Part shown: positions 19,239 to 26,998 of the stretch, in pieces
How positions within the stretch are numbered: the first letter of the stretch is position 1
How the letters are laid out: every line of letters starts with the position of its first letter
From: Nostocoides sp. HKS02
GTDB taxonomy: Bacteria > Actinomycetota > Actinomycetes > Actinomycetales > Dermatophilaceae
Length of the DNA: 64,000 nucleotides
Assembly: GCF_009707485.1 (NCBI RefSeq)
Contig: NZ_CP046121.1
Location: forward strand, 1,302,001 to 1,366,000
Direction of reading: 5' to 3'
Translations under genes and position numbers: made by a program
Notes under the pieces: model-generated
Database searches by the model: none
What the model was told of the DNA's origin: nothing
Seen by the model: the letters and a program-made list of their open reading frames with translations, nothing else

Positions 19239-20681
19239 TCACAGCTGGGTGTTGAGGTACCGCTGCAGCAGGCTGACGATCCGGGTGTTCCACGTGCGGG
19301 CGCCGTCGCGGTACGTCCCGAGGTAGGACTGCAGTGCCGCCGTGGACGCCGGCCCCCACAGGCCGTCCGCGATCGTTCCGATGCGCTGTTGCAGGGCACG
19401 CACCGTCACGGTGTCCAGTCGACCCGTCCGGGTCACCGAGAGCCAGCGCTGCAGGGCCACGACGGTGGTGGCGTTGAGCACTCCGGTGACCGCGAGCCGT
19501 GGCGCCAGCAGCCCTTCGGTGGCCTTGAGCACGAGCACCCGCAGGACGGCGGCGTTGACCTGGGCCCGGAAGGCGCTGTTGGTCGACGCGCGAGCAGCCA
19601 CCGCGGCGACCATCGCGGGGATGACCTGAGGGTTGACGGTCAGGACGAGGTCACCCCCGGCGCTGATGAAGTTCACCGCTCGCGCGCCCGGCGACCAGGC
19701 CCGCACCTGGGCGGCGTTCCCGAGGTCGTCGCTGACGACGACGCCGCCGAAACGCAGGCCCTGGCGGATCATCCCCGTGATCACCGCGTGGGAGAAGACG
19801 GCCGGTTGGCGGGGGTCGATGCGGCTGTAGATCGCCGACGACACCATGAGCAGACCGGCGCCCGAGGCGACCGCGGCCCGGAACGGCACGAGGTCCGCGG
19901 AGGTGGAGGTGGTCACGGTGTCGGTGACCCCAGCGGTGACGTCGGTGTTGCCCGTGACCCGCCCCAGTCCGGGGAAGTGCTTCGCGGTGACGGCCAGACC
20001 GGCCGAGCGCATCCCCTTGAGGAAGGCTGTTCCCTTGTCGGCGACAACAGTCGGCGTGTAGCCGTACTCGCGGCTGTACCGGCCGATCGGCGCGTTGTTC
20101 GACGCGCTGCTCGCGGAGACCGTGTCCATGACCGGCGCGAGGTTGACGTCGACCCCGGCGCGCGCCACCTGGCGACCCCAGGCCGCGGCATACGAGGTCA
20201 GCGTGGCGTCCGGCCACCCGCCCTGGACCAGTGCCGTCGGCATCCTCGAGAAGCCCGGCCCCTGGAGCACCTGGACGTACCCGCCCTCCTGGTCCGTGGC
20301 GATGAACAACGGGACCGCGGCGGTGGCGGCAGCGGTCGTCAGGGCGTCCGCGCTGCTCGTCAGGGCCCGAACCGGAGGCGCGCCCGCCGTGGTGCGCCCG
20401 GTGAGGATGAGGTTGCCGACGTGGTACCGCGAGATGGCGGACACGGTGGACGAGCCGAGGCCGGTGACCGGGCCGCCCACCATGAAGAGCTGGCCGATGC
20501 GTTGCGCGAACGTCATCCGGTCGAAGGCCGCCCGCGCCATCGTGGCCGGGGTGACGACGACGGTCGTCGCGGCCAGCGACGCAGCCCCGACCGGTGCCAG
20601 GTCGGCGCCGAGGAACGGGACGCTCGTCGCGAGCACGGTGAGAACTGCCCCGGTGCGAAGAGACTTGCGAAGAGCGTCCAT
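19239..20681 (-). CDS. Secreted glycoside hydrolase family 3 (beta-N-acetylhexosaminidase-like) with C-terminal repeat domain
   Basis: A 480-residue exported protein. The signal peptide runs to about residue 30 (MDALRKSLRTGAVLTVLATS, AxA-type cleavage). The GH3 catalytic domain shows ATDQEGGYVQ, KHFPGLGRV and the nucleophile motif VVSDDLG; NagZ-type enzymes remove GlcNAc from peptidoglycan fragments. The usual His after PG in KHFPGHG is Leu here, which may alter acid/base chemistry. The last 90 residues contain ALQRWLS, ALQQRIG and ALQSYLG repeats resembling a peptidoglycan-binding fold. GGAGG 6 nt before ATG 20681. Confidence 0.85.
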   Translation of the reverse strand: MDALRKSLRTGAVLTVLATSVPFLGADLAPVGAASLAATTVVVTPATMARAAFDRMTFAQRIGQLFMVGGPVTGLGSSTVSAISRYHVGNLILTGRTTAGAPPVRALTSSADALTTAAATAAVPLFIATDQEGGYVQVLQGPGFSRMPTALVQGGWPDATLTSYAAAWGRQVARAGVDVNLAPVMDTVSASSASNNAPIGRYSREYGYTPTVVADKGTAFLKGMRSAGLAVTAKHFPGLGRVTGNTDVTAGVTDTVTTSTSADLVPFRAAVASGAGLLMVSSAIYSRIDPRQPAVFSHAVITGMIRQGLRFGGVVVSDDLGNAAQVRAWSPGARAVNFISAGGDLVLTVNPQVIPAMVAAVAARASTNSAFRAQVNAAVLRVLVLKATEGLLAPRLAVTGVLNATTVVALQRWLSVTRTGRLDTVTVRALQQRIGTIADGLWGPASTAALQSYLGTYRDGARTWNTRIVSLLQRYLNTQL

Positions 20682-20808
20682 GGCTGCCTCCAGCGAGCGG
20701 GTTCGGTCCTTCCACTCTGTGACGCCCGGACGCATCGGCAGGTTGGGTGTCCGGCGACCCCGACACGCCCGTGCGCCCCGATTTCCGGGGTGCGCGGGCC
20801 GCGCAGGG

Positions 20809-20823
20809 GGTTGGATACCAACC
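20809..20823. promoter_or_regulatory. Inverted repeat GGTTGGATACCAACC before the sigma-factor gene
   Basis: Six-base arms around ATA, 56 nt before the ECF sigma start, with GGGGGTTG directly repeated at about 20806 and 20826. It could be an operator or part of an autoregulated promoter; no known family is matched. Confidence 0.35.
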
Positions 20824-20878
20824 ACGGGGGTTGAAGCGGCGTCTCAGGGACGTGGCGAAAGCCGGAAGGACAGCGAGC

Positions 20879-21424
20879 ATGGTTGCTCGGGACGGCGGTT
20901 TCCCGCCCCAGGCCGCCTCGCCGGACGCGCATGCGGCGGTGCGGTCGCTCTTCGACGCCCACTACGGGCCGCTGGCCGGCTGGGCAGCCCGCCTCCTCGA
21001 CGACGACGACCTGGCGCACGACGTCGCGACCGAGGCGTTCGTCCGGCTGCTGCGGACGTTCGACACCGTTGAGGAGCCCCGCGCCTGGCTGTATGCCGTG
21101 ACGGCCAACCTCGTCCGCGACCACTGGCGGCGCACCAGTCGCGAGCGGGTCGCCTACCGCCGCTTCAGCCACGACCAGGGGCAGGATCCCACCGCGGACC
21201 GGGAGGCGGCCGAGCACCGCAGCGACACCGCCACCCGGCTGACGGTGCGCCAGGTGGTCCTCTCCCTGCCGGACAGCCTGCGCGAGGCCGTCCTGCTCTA
21301 CTACTACGCCGACCTCCCGGTCGCCGTCGTGGCGGCCCGCCTGGGGAAGTCAGAGGGCACCGTGAAACGAGATCTCTTCGACGCGCGACGCCGCATGGCG
21401 GCACTGCTGGAGGATGTGCGATGA
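20879..21424 (+). CDS. ECF-type RNA polymerase sigma factor
   Basis: A 181-residue sigma-70 factor of the extracytoplasmic function group. Region 2 is LFDAHYGPLAGWAARLLDDD followed by LAHDVATEAFVRLLR; region 4 reads LPDSLREAVLLYYYADLPVA with the helix-turn-helix GKSEGTVKRDLFDARRRM. ATG 20879 is preceded by AAGGA at 20866-20870 (8-nt spacing); homology starts there rather than at the upstream in-frame ATG 20747. Its stop overlaps the next start by 4 nt (ATGA), so the membrane protein that follows is its likely regulator or sensor. Confidence 0.9.
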   Translation: MVARDGGFPPQAASPDAHAAVRSLFDAHYGPLAGWAARLLDDDDLAHDVATEAFVRLLRTFDTVEEPRAWLYAVTANLVRDHWRRTSRERVAYRRFSHDQGQDPTADREAAEHRSDTATRLTVRQVVLSLPDSLREAVLLYYYADLPVAVVAARLGKSEGTVKRDLFDARRRMAALLEDVR

Positions 21425-22869
21425 GCGACCACAGGACCATCTCCGATCCAGGACCCGACCCCGGCTTCGACCCGGTGGACGCCTTCTTCACGCACGAACG
21501 CCGTGCGACCCGCGCGCTCGAAGCCGGGGACGCCCAGTGGGACGGCATCCTGGTCCGCGCGCGCCGCGAACGGATGCGGCGGATGCGCAGCACCACGGCC
21601 TGGGCTGCCGCTGCCGCCGCCCTCGTCGCCGCCGGGGTGTGGGGGCTCTCCGGTCGCCTCGGCCCGGTCACACCAGCAGACACCAGCCCGCCGGTGACGT
21701 CCCCGTCGACGCAGGCCCCGTCGCCGACCCCGCACCCCTCGCGCAGCTCGCAGCCGACGCCGTCGACCTCGAGCGGCTCGGTCGGCACGCCAATGCCGAG
21801 CACCTTCCGCGTGCAGTCCCTGTCGACCGGCGATGCCCACCACCTCTACGCCCTCGGCACCGCCGCGTGCAGCGGGGGCGCCTCCTGCCCGATGCTGGCG
21901 GTCTCGGCCGACAACGGCAGGTCGTGGCGGCTCGTGCACACCTTCCCCAGCAACGCGACCGCGAACGCCACAGCGGGCACGCAGGCCGGAACACCCGTGC
22001 CCGGGCCGGCAGCCCTGAGCCAGGTGCGCTTCGCGAGCTCCTCGATCGGGTGGGTGTTCGGCGGCGGGGCCATGCGCACGTCCGACGGGGGCGCCACCTG
22101 GCAGTCGTATGCGCACGGTTCCGGGACGGTCCTCGACCTCGAGACGAACGGCAAGGACGTCGTGCTCACCACGGCCGACCGCTGCTCGCAGGGCACGTGC
22201 AGCGGTGGGATCCAGGTCCTGCGCGCCCCGGTCACGGCGTCGGCGGCCACCGATGCGGTGGGCACCATCGTCGCCGGGACGGTCCTGGGCGCCCCCATCT
22301 CGTGGCACGGCGGCGACGCGTACCTCTCGCCCGTGGTCACCAACGAGACTTCCGGCACCGTCGCCGAGGCGATGGTCCTGCGCGCGGACGGCCTGCACCC
22401 CGCGGGGCCGGCCCGCTGCGCGAACGACTCGTCGGCCCCCCAGGTGGTCACCCCCGCGGCCGGGACCACGCTGTTCGCCCTCTGCGTCACCGGGGCCGCC
22501 ATGAGTCACCTCGGTTACGAGGTGCAGGCCACCGGCGACGCTGCTGCCGCGTGGCGGGTCGTGAGCACTGACGCGCTCATCCTGGTCCACGCCGGCTCGA
22601 CATCGTTCGCCGCAGCCGACGGGAGCGCCTTGCTGGCAGTGTCCGGCGGCTCGCCCGACGTGCACGGCTCGATGGCTGTCAGCAGCGACGGCGGTGCGAC
22701 GTGGCACACGCCCCGCACCGCGCCGCCGACCCCCGACCACGGCTGGGCGTGGGTCGGCGCGCCGGGGGGCCCGACGTTCTACGCCATCTCCGCCGACCCC
22801 TCGCCCACGTTCTGGAAGAGCACCGACCGCGGTGAGACCTGGGCGCAGGTCGCGGTGGCCGCCGGCTGA
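21421..22869 (+). CDS. Membrane-anchored beta-propeller (BNR/Asp-box) protein coupled to ECF sigma factor
   Basis: A 482-residue single-pass protein: a cytoplasmic segment of about 57 residues rich in Arg (RARRERMRRMR), a membrane helix (about 58-77), a Ser/Thr/Pro linker (85-125), then an extracellular domain with Asp-box repeats SADNGRSW, TSDGGATW, SSDGGATW and STDRGETW, as in sialidase-like or photosystem-stability-factor-like propellers. It lacks the HxxxCxxC zinc anti-sigma motif. Position suggests an unconventional anti-sigma/sensor, but this is inference; a secreted glycan-binding protein is the alternative. Confidence 0.78.
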   Translation: MSDHRTISDPGPDPGFDPVDAFFTHERRATRALEAGDAQWDGILVRARRERMRRMRSTTAWAAAAAALVAAGVWGLSGRLGPVTPADTSPPVTSPSTQAPSPTPHPSRSSQPTPSTSSGSVGTPMPSTFRVQSLSTGDAHHLYALGTAACSGGASCPMLAVSADNGRSWRLVHTFPSNATANATAGTQAGTPVPGPAALSQVRFASSSIGWVFGGGAMRTSDGGATWQSYAHGSGTVLDLETNGKDVVLTTADRCSQGTCSGGIQVLRAPVTASAATDAVGTIVAGTVLGAPISWHGGDAYLSPVVTNETSGTVAEAMVLRADGLHPAGPARCANDSSAPQVVTPAAGTTLFALCVTGAAMSHLGYEVQATGDAAAAWRVVSTDALILVHAGSTSFAAADGSALLAVSGGSPDVHGSMAVSSDGGATWHTPRTAPPTPDHGWAWVGAPGGPTFYAISADPSPTFWKSTDRGETWAQVAVAAG

Positions 22870-22885
22870 GCAGTGAGCCGCCGAG

Positions 22886-22919
22886 GCCCCCGTATGCCGC
22901 GCCCGCGGCATACGGGGGC
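22886..22919. terminator. Bidirectional terminator between convergent genes
   Basis: GCCCCCGTATGCCGC (22886-22900) pairs perfectly over 15 bp with 22905-22919 around GCCC. It lies between the converging propeller and VOC genes and contains the frequent GTATGCCG/CGGCATAC octamer in both arms. Confidence 0.85.
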
Positions 22920-22933
22920 TTACAGGGCGACCC

Positions 22934-23326
22934 TCACGTGGCGGTCATGCCCCCCTCGTGCAGGCACAGGACGTTGCCGTCCGGGTCGAGGAACCAGGCT
23001 GCCTTGGTGCCGCCCTGCTCGGCGATGTGGTCGACCGTCGTCAACCCGGGCATGTCGTAGTCCTCGAAGGCGACGCCGCGACCCTCCAGATCGGCGATCT
23101 CCGCGCGCAGGTCGGACACCTCCCAGGTCAGGGCGGTGCTGGGATTCTGGGTGCCTGCTTCGCGCGGCAGGAGCATCAGCATGGCCCCGCCGCTGAGCTG
23201 GTACATGAGGCTGCCCTCGTCATTCGTACCGAGGAACGGCAGGTCCAGCTTGTCGTAGAACGCCTTGGCGCGGCCGGTGTCCGCGACGGGCAGCAAGGTC
23301 GAGACAGCACTGGTGGCTAGGGACAT
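22934..23326 (-). CDS. VOC-superfamily (glyoxalase/bleomycin-resistance-like) protein
   Basis: A 130-residue single-domain VOC protein with paired beta-alpha-beta-beta-beta modules: DTGRAKAFYDKLDLPFLG at the start and AAWFLDPDGNVLCLHEG at the end, the latter carrying the usual metal-ligand Glu. Substrate unknown. AGGAGG lies 7 nt before the ATG at 23326. Confidence 0.85.
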   Translation of the reverse strand: MSLATSAVSTLLPVADTGRAKAFYDKLDLPFLGTNDEGSLMYQLSGGAMLMLLPREAGTQNPSTALTWEVSDLRAEIADLEGRGVAFEDYDMPGLTTVDHIAEQGGTKAAWFLDPDGNVLCLHEGGMTAT

Positions 23327-23418
23327 GGGAACACCTCCTGGTGACAGGCCAAGCCTGCTCCGCGTCCAGCCGGCGGTGCTCCGCCAAACTGACGAGATCT
23401 GCTGGGCAGAATGGGTCC

Positions 23419-24252
23419 ATGACCTCTCCCAAGCCTGTCGAGTGCTGGCTCACCGACATGGACGGCGTCCTCGTGCACGAGGAGCATGCGATCCCCGGCG
23501 CGGCTGACTTCATCGCGGCGCTGACCGAGCACGGGCGCCGGTTCCTCGTCCTCACCAACAACTCGATCTTCACCCCGCGTGACCTGCGCGCACGCCTGCT
23601 GTCCAGCGGGATCGACGTGCCCGAGAGCGCCCTGTGGACCTCTGCCCTCGCCACGGCCCAGTTCCTCGACGACCAGCGGCCCGGCGGCAGCGCGTTCGTG
23701 GTCGGTGAGGCCGGACTGACGACGGCGCTCTACGAGGTCGGCTACACCATGACCGACCGGTCGCCGGACTACGTCGTCCTCGGCGAGACCCGGACCTACT
23801 CGTTCGAGGCGATCACGACCGCGATCCGGCTCATCGAGGCAGGCGCGCGGTTCATCGCCACCAACCCTGACGTCAGCGGCCCGAGCAAGCAGGGCACGCT
23901 GCCCGCCACCGGGTCGGTCGCGGCGCTGATCTCGGCAGCGACCGGCCGCGCGCCGTACTACATCGGCAAGCCCAACCCGCTGATGATGCGCAGCGCGCTC
24001 AACCGCATCGACGCGCACTCCGAGTCGACGGTGATGGTGGGTGACCGGATGGACACCGACGTCATCAGCGGCCTGGAGGCCGGTCTGCGCACCATCCTGG
24101 TGCTCACCGGGTCGACCAAACCCGACCATGTCGAGCGCTTTCCGTACCAGCCCACGCGCGTGGTGGACTCCGTTGCCGACGTGGTGCCGCTGGTGGGCGA
24201 GCTGCGCCCGCTCGACCAAACCCAGCCCGACTCGCGGGTGAACCTCGGCTAG
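23419..24252 (+). CDS. HAD-IIA phosphatase (NagD-like)
   Basis: A 277-residue haloacid-dehalogenase phosphatase. Motif I WLTDMDGVLV supplies the nucleophilic and acid/base aspartates, LVLTNNS is motif II, GKPNPLMM motif III and VMVGDRMDTDV motif IV; the cap insertion between them is of the type IIA kind (NagD, p-nitrophenylphosphatase, phosphoglycolate phosphatase). Substrate not determinable. ATG 23419 has a CAGAAT hexamer 6 nt upstream, suggesting a leaderless message. Its TAG stop overlaps the convergent metF stop in CTAG. Confidence 0.88.
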   Translation: MTSPKPVECWLTDMDGVLVHEEHAIPGAADFIAALTEHGRRFLVLTNNSIFTPRDLRARLLSSGIDVPESALWTSALATAQFLDDQRPGGSAFVVGEAGLTTALYEVGYTMTDRSPDYVVLGETRTYSFEAITTAIRLIEAGARFIATNPDVSGPSKQGTLPATGSVAALISAATGRAPYYIGKPNPLMMRSALNRIDAHSESTVMVGDRMDTDVISGLEAGLRTILVLTGSTKPDHVERFPYQPTRVVDSVADVVPLVGELRPLDQTQPDSRVNLG

Positions 24253-25160
24253 AGGCTGAGGTTGCGGTAGACCTCGAGCGTTGCGGTCGAGCGGTTCATG
24301 GTGATGAAGTGCAAGCCCGGCGCACCCTCACCGAGCATCCGCTCCGCGAGCTCGGTGGCGATCTGCACGCCCACCTCGCGGGTCGCAGCCGGGTCCTCGG
24401 CCACGGCCTCGAGCCGGCGCAGCACGGCATCGGGCAGCGGCGTGCCCATGAGCTGGGACATCCGTGCGATCTGCTTGACGTTCGTCACGGGCATCAGGCC
24501 CGGGGTGATCGGCAGGTCGCGGCGCGCGGCGACCGCGTCGCGCAGCCGCAGGTAGGTCTCGGCGTCGAAGACCATCTGGGTGATCGCGAAGCTTGCTCCG
24601 GCATCCGCCTTGCGGACGAGCACCTCGACGTCGTCCTCGAAACCGGCCGACTCGGGGTGCACGTCCGGGAAGGCCGCGACGCCGACGGTGAACTCCCCCA
24701 GGCCGCGCACCAGCCGCACGAGGTCCTCCGCGTGGTTGAGGCCCTCCGGGTGAGCCACCCACGCTCCGCCGACGTCGCCCGGAGGATCGCCGCGCAAGGC
24801 GAGGATGTTGCGGACGCCACTCGCGGCATACAGCCCCACCACCTGACGCAGGGCGGCGACCGAGGCGTTCACGCAGGTCAGGTGTGCCAACGGGGTGAGG
24901 GTGGTCTCGCGGGCGATCCGCTCGGTGACCCGCACGGTGCGGTCCTGGCTCGTGCCACCGGCGCCGTAGGTCACCGAGACGAAGTCGGGGCGCACCGACT
25001 CGAGGCGGCGGATCGCGTCCCAGAGCAGCGCCTCGCTCGCGTCGTCCTTCGGCGGGAAGAACTCGAAGCTGATCGACGGGCTGGGCGCCGAGAGCATGCC
25101 GGGGATGGAGCGGGTGAGCCGCTCCGGTCGCGCCAGTCTCGAGGGTTGGCCCAGTGCCAT
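24249..25160 (-). CDS. metF: Methylenetetrahydrofolate reductase
   Basis: A 303-residue FAD enzyme that reduces 5,10-methylene-THF to 5-methyl-THF for methionine synthesis. Family motifs: SISFEFFPPKDD (catalytic Glu region), FVSVTYGAGG, ILALRGDPP, GADYAITQ-equivalent GASFAITQMVFD and PGLMPVTN. ATG 25160 has TAGTCT 7 nt upstream (complement of 25168-25173), suggesting leaderless expression. Sits next to the idsA2-like gene as does Rv2172c in M. tuberculosis. Confidence 0.93.
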   Translation of the reverse strand: MALGQPSRLARPERLTRSIPGMLSAPSPSISFEFFPPKDDASEALLWDAIRRLESVRPDFVSVTYGAGGTSQDRTVRVTERIARETTLTPLAHLTCVNASVAALRQVVGLYAASGVRNILALRGDPPGDVGGAWVAHPEGLNHAEDLVRLVRGLGEFTVGVAAFPDVHPESAGFEDDVEVLVRKADAGASFAITQMVFDAETYLRLRDAVAARRDLPITPGLMPVTNVKQIARMSQLMGTPLPDAVLRRLEAVAEDPAATREVGVQIATELAERMLGEGAPGLHFITMNRSTATLEVYRNLSL

Positions 25161-25283
25161 GGCGGTGAGACTAGTCGAGCGCGCACACCGTAGGCTCGAC
25201 CCAGCAATCGGTGAGACAGCGCGGGCCTGCGCCGGCTCGACGTTGGCCGAGGCTTCTGGTGGCCCGAGACTCTGGAGGAGCGC

Positions 25284-26372
25284 GTGGTGGACAGCCCGCT
25301 CGACGCCGCGCACCTGCGCGAGCGCGTGCAGCGCTGCGTCGACGACTTCCTCGTGCGGCAGGGCGACGTGCTCGGCGAGGTGGGCCCCGACGCCCAGGAG
25401 CTCCTCGGGGCAGTGGCGCGTCTGCTCACCGGCGGCAAGCGGCTGCGTGCGGCGTTCGTCTACTGGGGCTACCGCGCCACGGGCCAGCCTGACTCCGAGG
25501 CGGTCGTGCGGGTGGCGACGGCGATGGAGTTCTTCCAGGCGGCCGCGTTGATCCACGACGACGTCATGGACGACAGCGACACCCGCCGGGGTATGCCGGC
25601 GGCGCACCGCTCGATCGCGGCCCGCCACGAGCGCGAGGAGTGGGCGGGCGACGCCCGACGGTTCGGCGTGGCCGGCGCCATCCTCGCGGGCAACCTGTGC
25701 CTCAACTGGACCGAAGAGCTGTACTCGACGTCGGGGCTCGTGCCCGAGCACCTCGCGCGTGGTCGGGCCGTGTTCGACGTCATGCGCACCCAGCTCATGG
25801 GCGGGCAGTTCCTCGACGTCGTCGAGTCGGCGCGGTCGTGGGAGGGCGTCTCGACCCACGAGCAGATCGAGCGGGCCGAGCGGGTCATCCGGTTCAAGAG
25901 CGCGAAGTACACCGTCGAGCACCCGCTCCTGGTCGGGGCGACCGCCGGGGGCGCCTGCGCCGAGGACGTCGCGGCGCTCTCGCGCTACGGCCTCGACCTC
26001 GGCCAGGCGTTCCAGCTGCGCGACGACCTGCTCGGGGTGTTCGGCGACCCCGCCGCCACGGGCAAGCCGGCCGGCGACGACCTGCGCGAAGGCAAGCGCA
26101 CCGTGCTGGTCGCGCACGCGCTCGCCGGGGCCGACCACGCCGGCCGCGCGCTCATCGAGCGTCGCCTGGGCGACCCGGGGCTGCAGGCCAACGACGTGGA
26201 AGACCTCCGCGACGCGATCGCCGCCAGCGGCGCCGTCGACGCGGTCGAGGCCGAGATCACGCGCCTGGCCGACACGGCACGGATGGCCCTGAAGTCGACC
26301 ATGGGGCTCACTGCCGAGGCGCTCGACGTGCTCGACGCCCTCATCGACAGCTCCACCGCGCGCGCCCACTGA
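25284..26372 (+). CDS. Polyprenyl diphosphate synthase (IdsA2-like)
   Basis: A 362-residue trans-isoprenyl diphosphate synthase. First Asp-rich motif DDVMDDSD with the nearby DTRRGMPAAHR, second Asp-rich motif DDLLGVFGD, plus GGKRLRAAFVYW near residue 50. It condenses isopentenyl diphosphate with allylic diphosphates; product length (geranylgeranyl or similar) is inferred from similarity to M. tuberculosis IdsA2 and the equivalent locus. GTG 25284 with GGAGG 5 nt upstream. Divergent from metF with about 120 nt between. Confidence 0.9.
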   Translation: MVDSPLDAAHLRERVQRCVDDFLVRQGDVLGEVGPDAQELLGAVARLLTGGKRLRAAFVYWGYRATGQPDSEAVVRVATAMEFFQAAALIHDDVMDDSDTRRGMPAAHRSIAARHEREEWAGDARRFGVAGAILAGNLCLNWTEELYSTSGLVPEHLARGRAVFDVMRTQLMGGQFLDVVESARSWEGVSTHEQIERAERVIRFKSAKYTVEHPLLVGATAGGACAEDVAALSRYGLDLGQAFQLRDDLLGVFGDPAATGKPAGDDLREGKRTVLVAHALAGADHAGRALIERRLGDPGLQANDVEDLRDAIAASGAVDAVEAEITRLADTARMALKSTMGLTAEALDVLDALIDSSTARAH

Positions 26373-26387
26373 CGCCCGCAGGGCGTG

Positions 26388-26789
26388 CTACCAGGCGGTC
26401 TCCATGGCCCGCCGCCGAACCTCGGTCTTGAACCCCGCTGCGAGTGCCTCGACCGGGCAGTCCCCCGCGGGCAGGGTCGAATCCGGGGTGAACAGCCAGC
26501 GCAGCAGCTCCTCGTCGCCCATGCCTCCGTCGGCGAGCACCGTGAAGGTGCCGGGCAGGTGGCGCATCACCGCCTCGTGGAGGAACAGCTCGGGCACCGA
26601 CAGGATCCGGCGCTCGCCGACCCGCCAGGCCAGCAGCTCGCGGTCGTCGATGAGGCGGCGCACGGCCGACAGCGGCAGCGCCAACCGCTCGGCGACGTCG
26701 GGGATGGTGAGCCATCGGCCCACCAGTGCCTCCAGGGACGGCTCATCAGGGTCGGGGGTCTTCACGCCGTCGGCGGGGATCTCGGTCAC
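26388..26789 (-). CDS. Rv2175c-like helix-turn-helix DNA-binding protein
   Basis: A 133-residue protein with WLTIPDVAERLALPLSAVRRLIDDRELLAWRVGERRILSVP, a winged-helix/excisionase-like DNA-binding domain split here only for description, and a helical C-terminal part ending RRRAMETAW. It is the counterpart of M. tuberculosis Rv2175c, a DNA-binding protein phosphorylated by the adjacent kinase PknL, whose homologue is also nearby here. GTG 26789 is preferred; extension to 26843 would need TTG and runs through an operator-like palindrome. Convergent with idsA2-like. Confidence 0.82.
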   Translation of the reverse strand: MTEIPADGVKTPDPDEPSLEALVGRWLTIPDVAERLALPLSAVRRLIDDRELLAWRVGERRILSVPELFLHEAVMRHLPGTFTVLADGGMGDEELLRWLFTPDSTLPAGDCPVEALAAGFKTEVRRRAMETAW

Positions 26790-26824
26790 CTGCCCAGCCT
26801 GCCAGCCATCACCCGCAAAGCAAA

Positions 26825-26838
26825 TTACATCGATGTAA
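26825..26838. promoter_or_regulatory. AT-rich perfect palindrome TTACATCGATGTAA
   Basis: A 14-bp perfect palindrome in the divergent control region between the Rv2175c-like and LysM genes, 36 nt before the GTG of the former. It stands out against the surrounding GC-rich sequence. The adjacent HTH protein is one candidate binder. Confidence 0.55.
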
Positions 26839-26937
26839 GTCAATATGAGCCTCGATTGGTGGTGTACCTTTCACAAAAGTCACATTCGCCCCACCGCTCA
26901 CTCCAGACGCCACCACTCACTTCCGGCGCACGTTTTC

Positions 26938-26973
26938 GGCCCACCCCGCACCCCAGGCCCACCCCGCACCCGC
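26938..26973. repeat. 18-bp tandem duplication in LysM-gene leader
   Basis: Two adjacent copies starting GGCCCACCCCGCACCC (26938-26955 and 26956-26973), identical over 16 of 18 positions, 26 nt before the LysM gene start. Confidence 0.8.
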
Positions 26974-26998
26974 AGCACCTTCCGAAAGGCAGCCCCCG

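Noticed and set aside
26790..26843. N-terminal extension of the Rv2175c-like protein from a TTG at 26843
   Set aside because: It would run through the TTACATCGATGTAA palindrome, has no ribosome site, and homology begins after GTG 26789.
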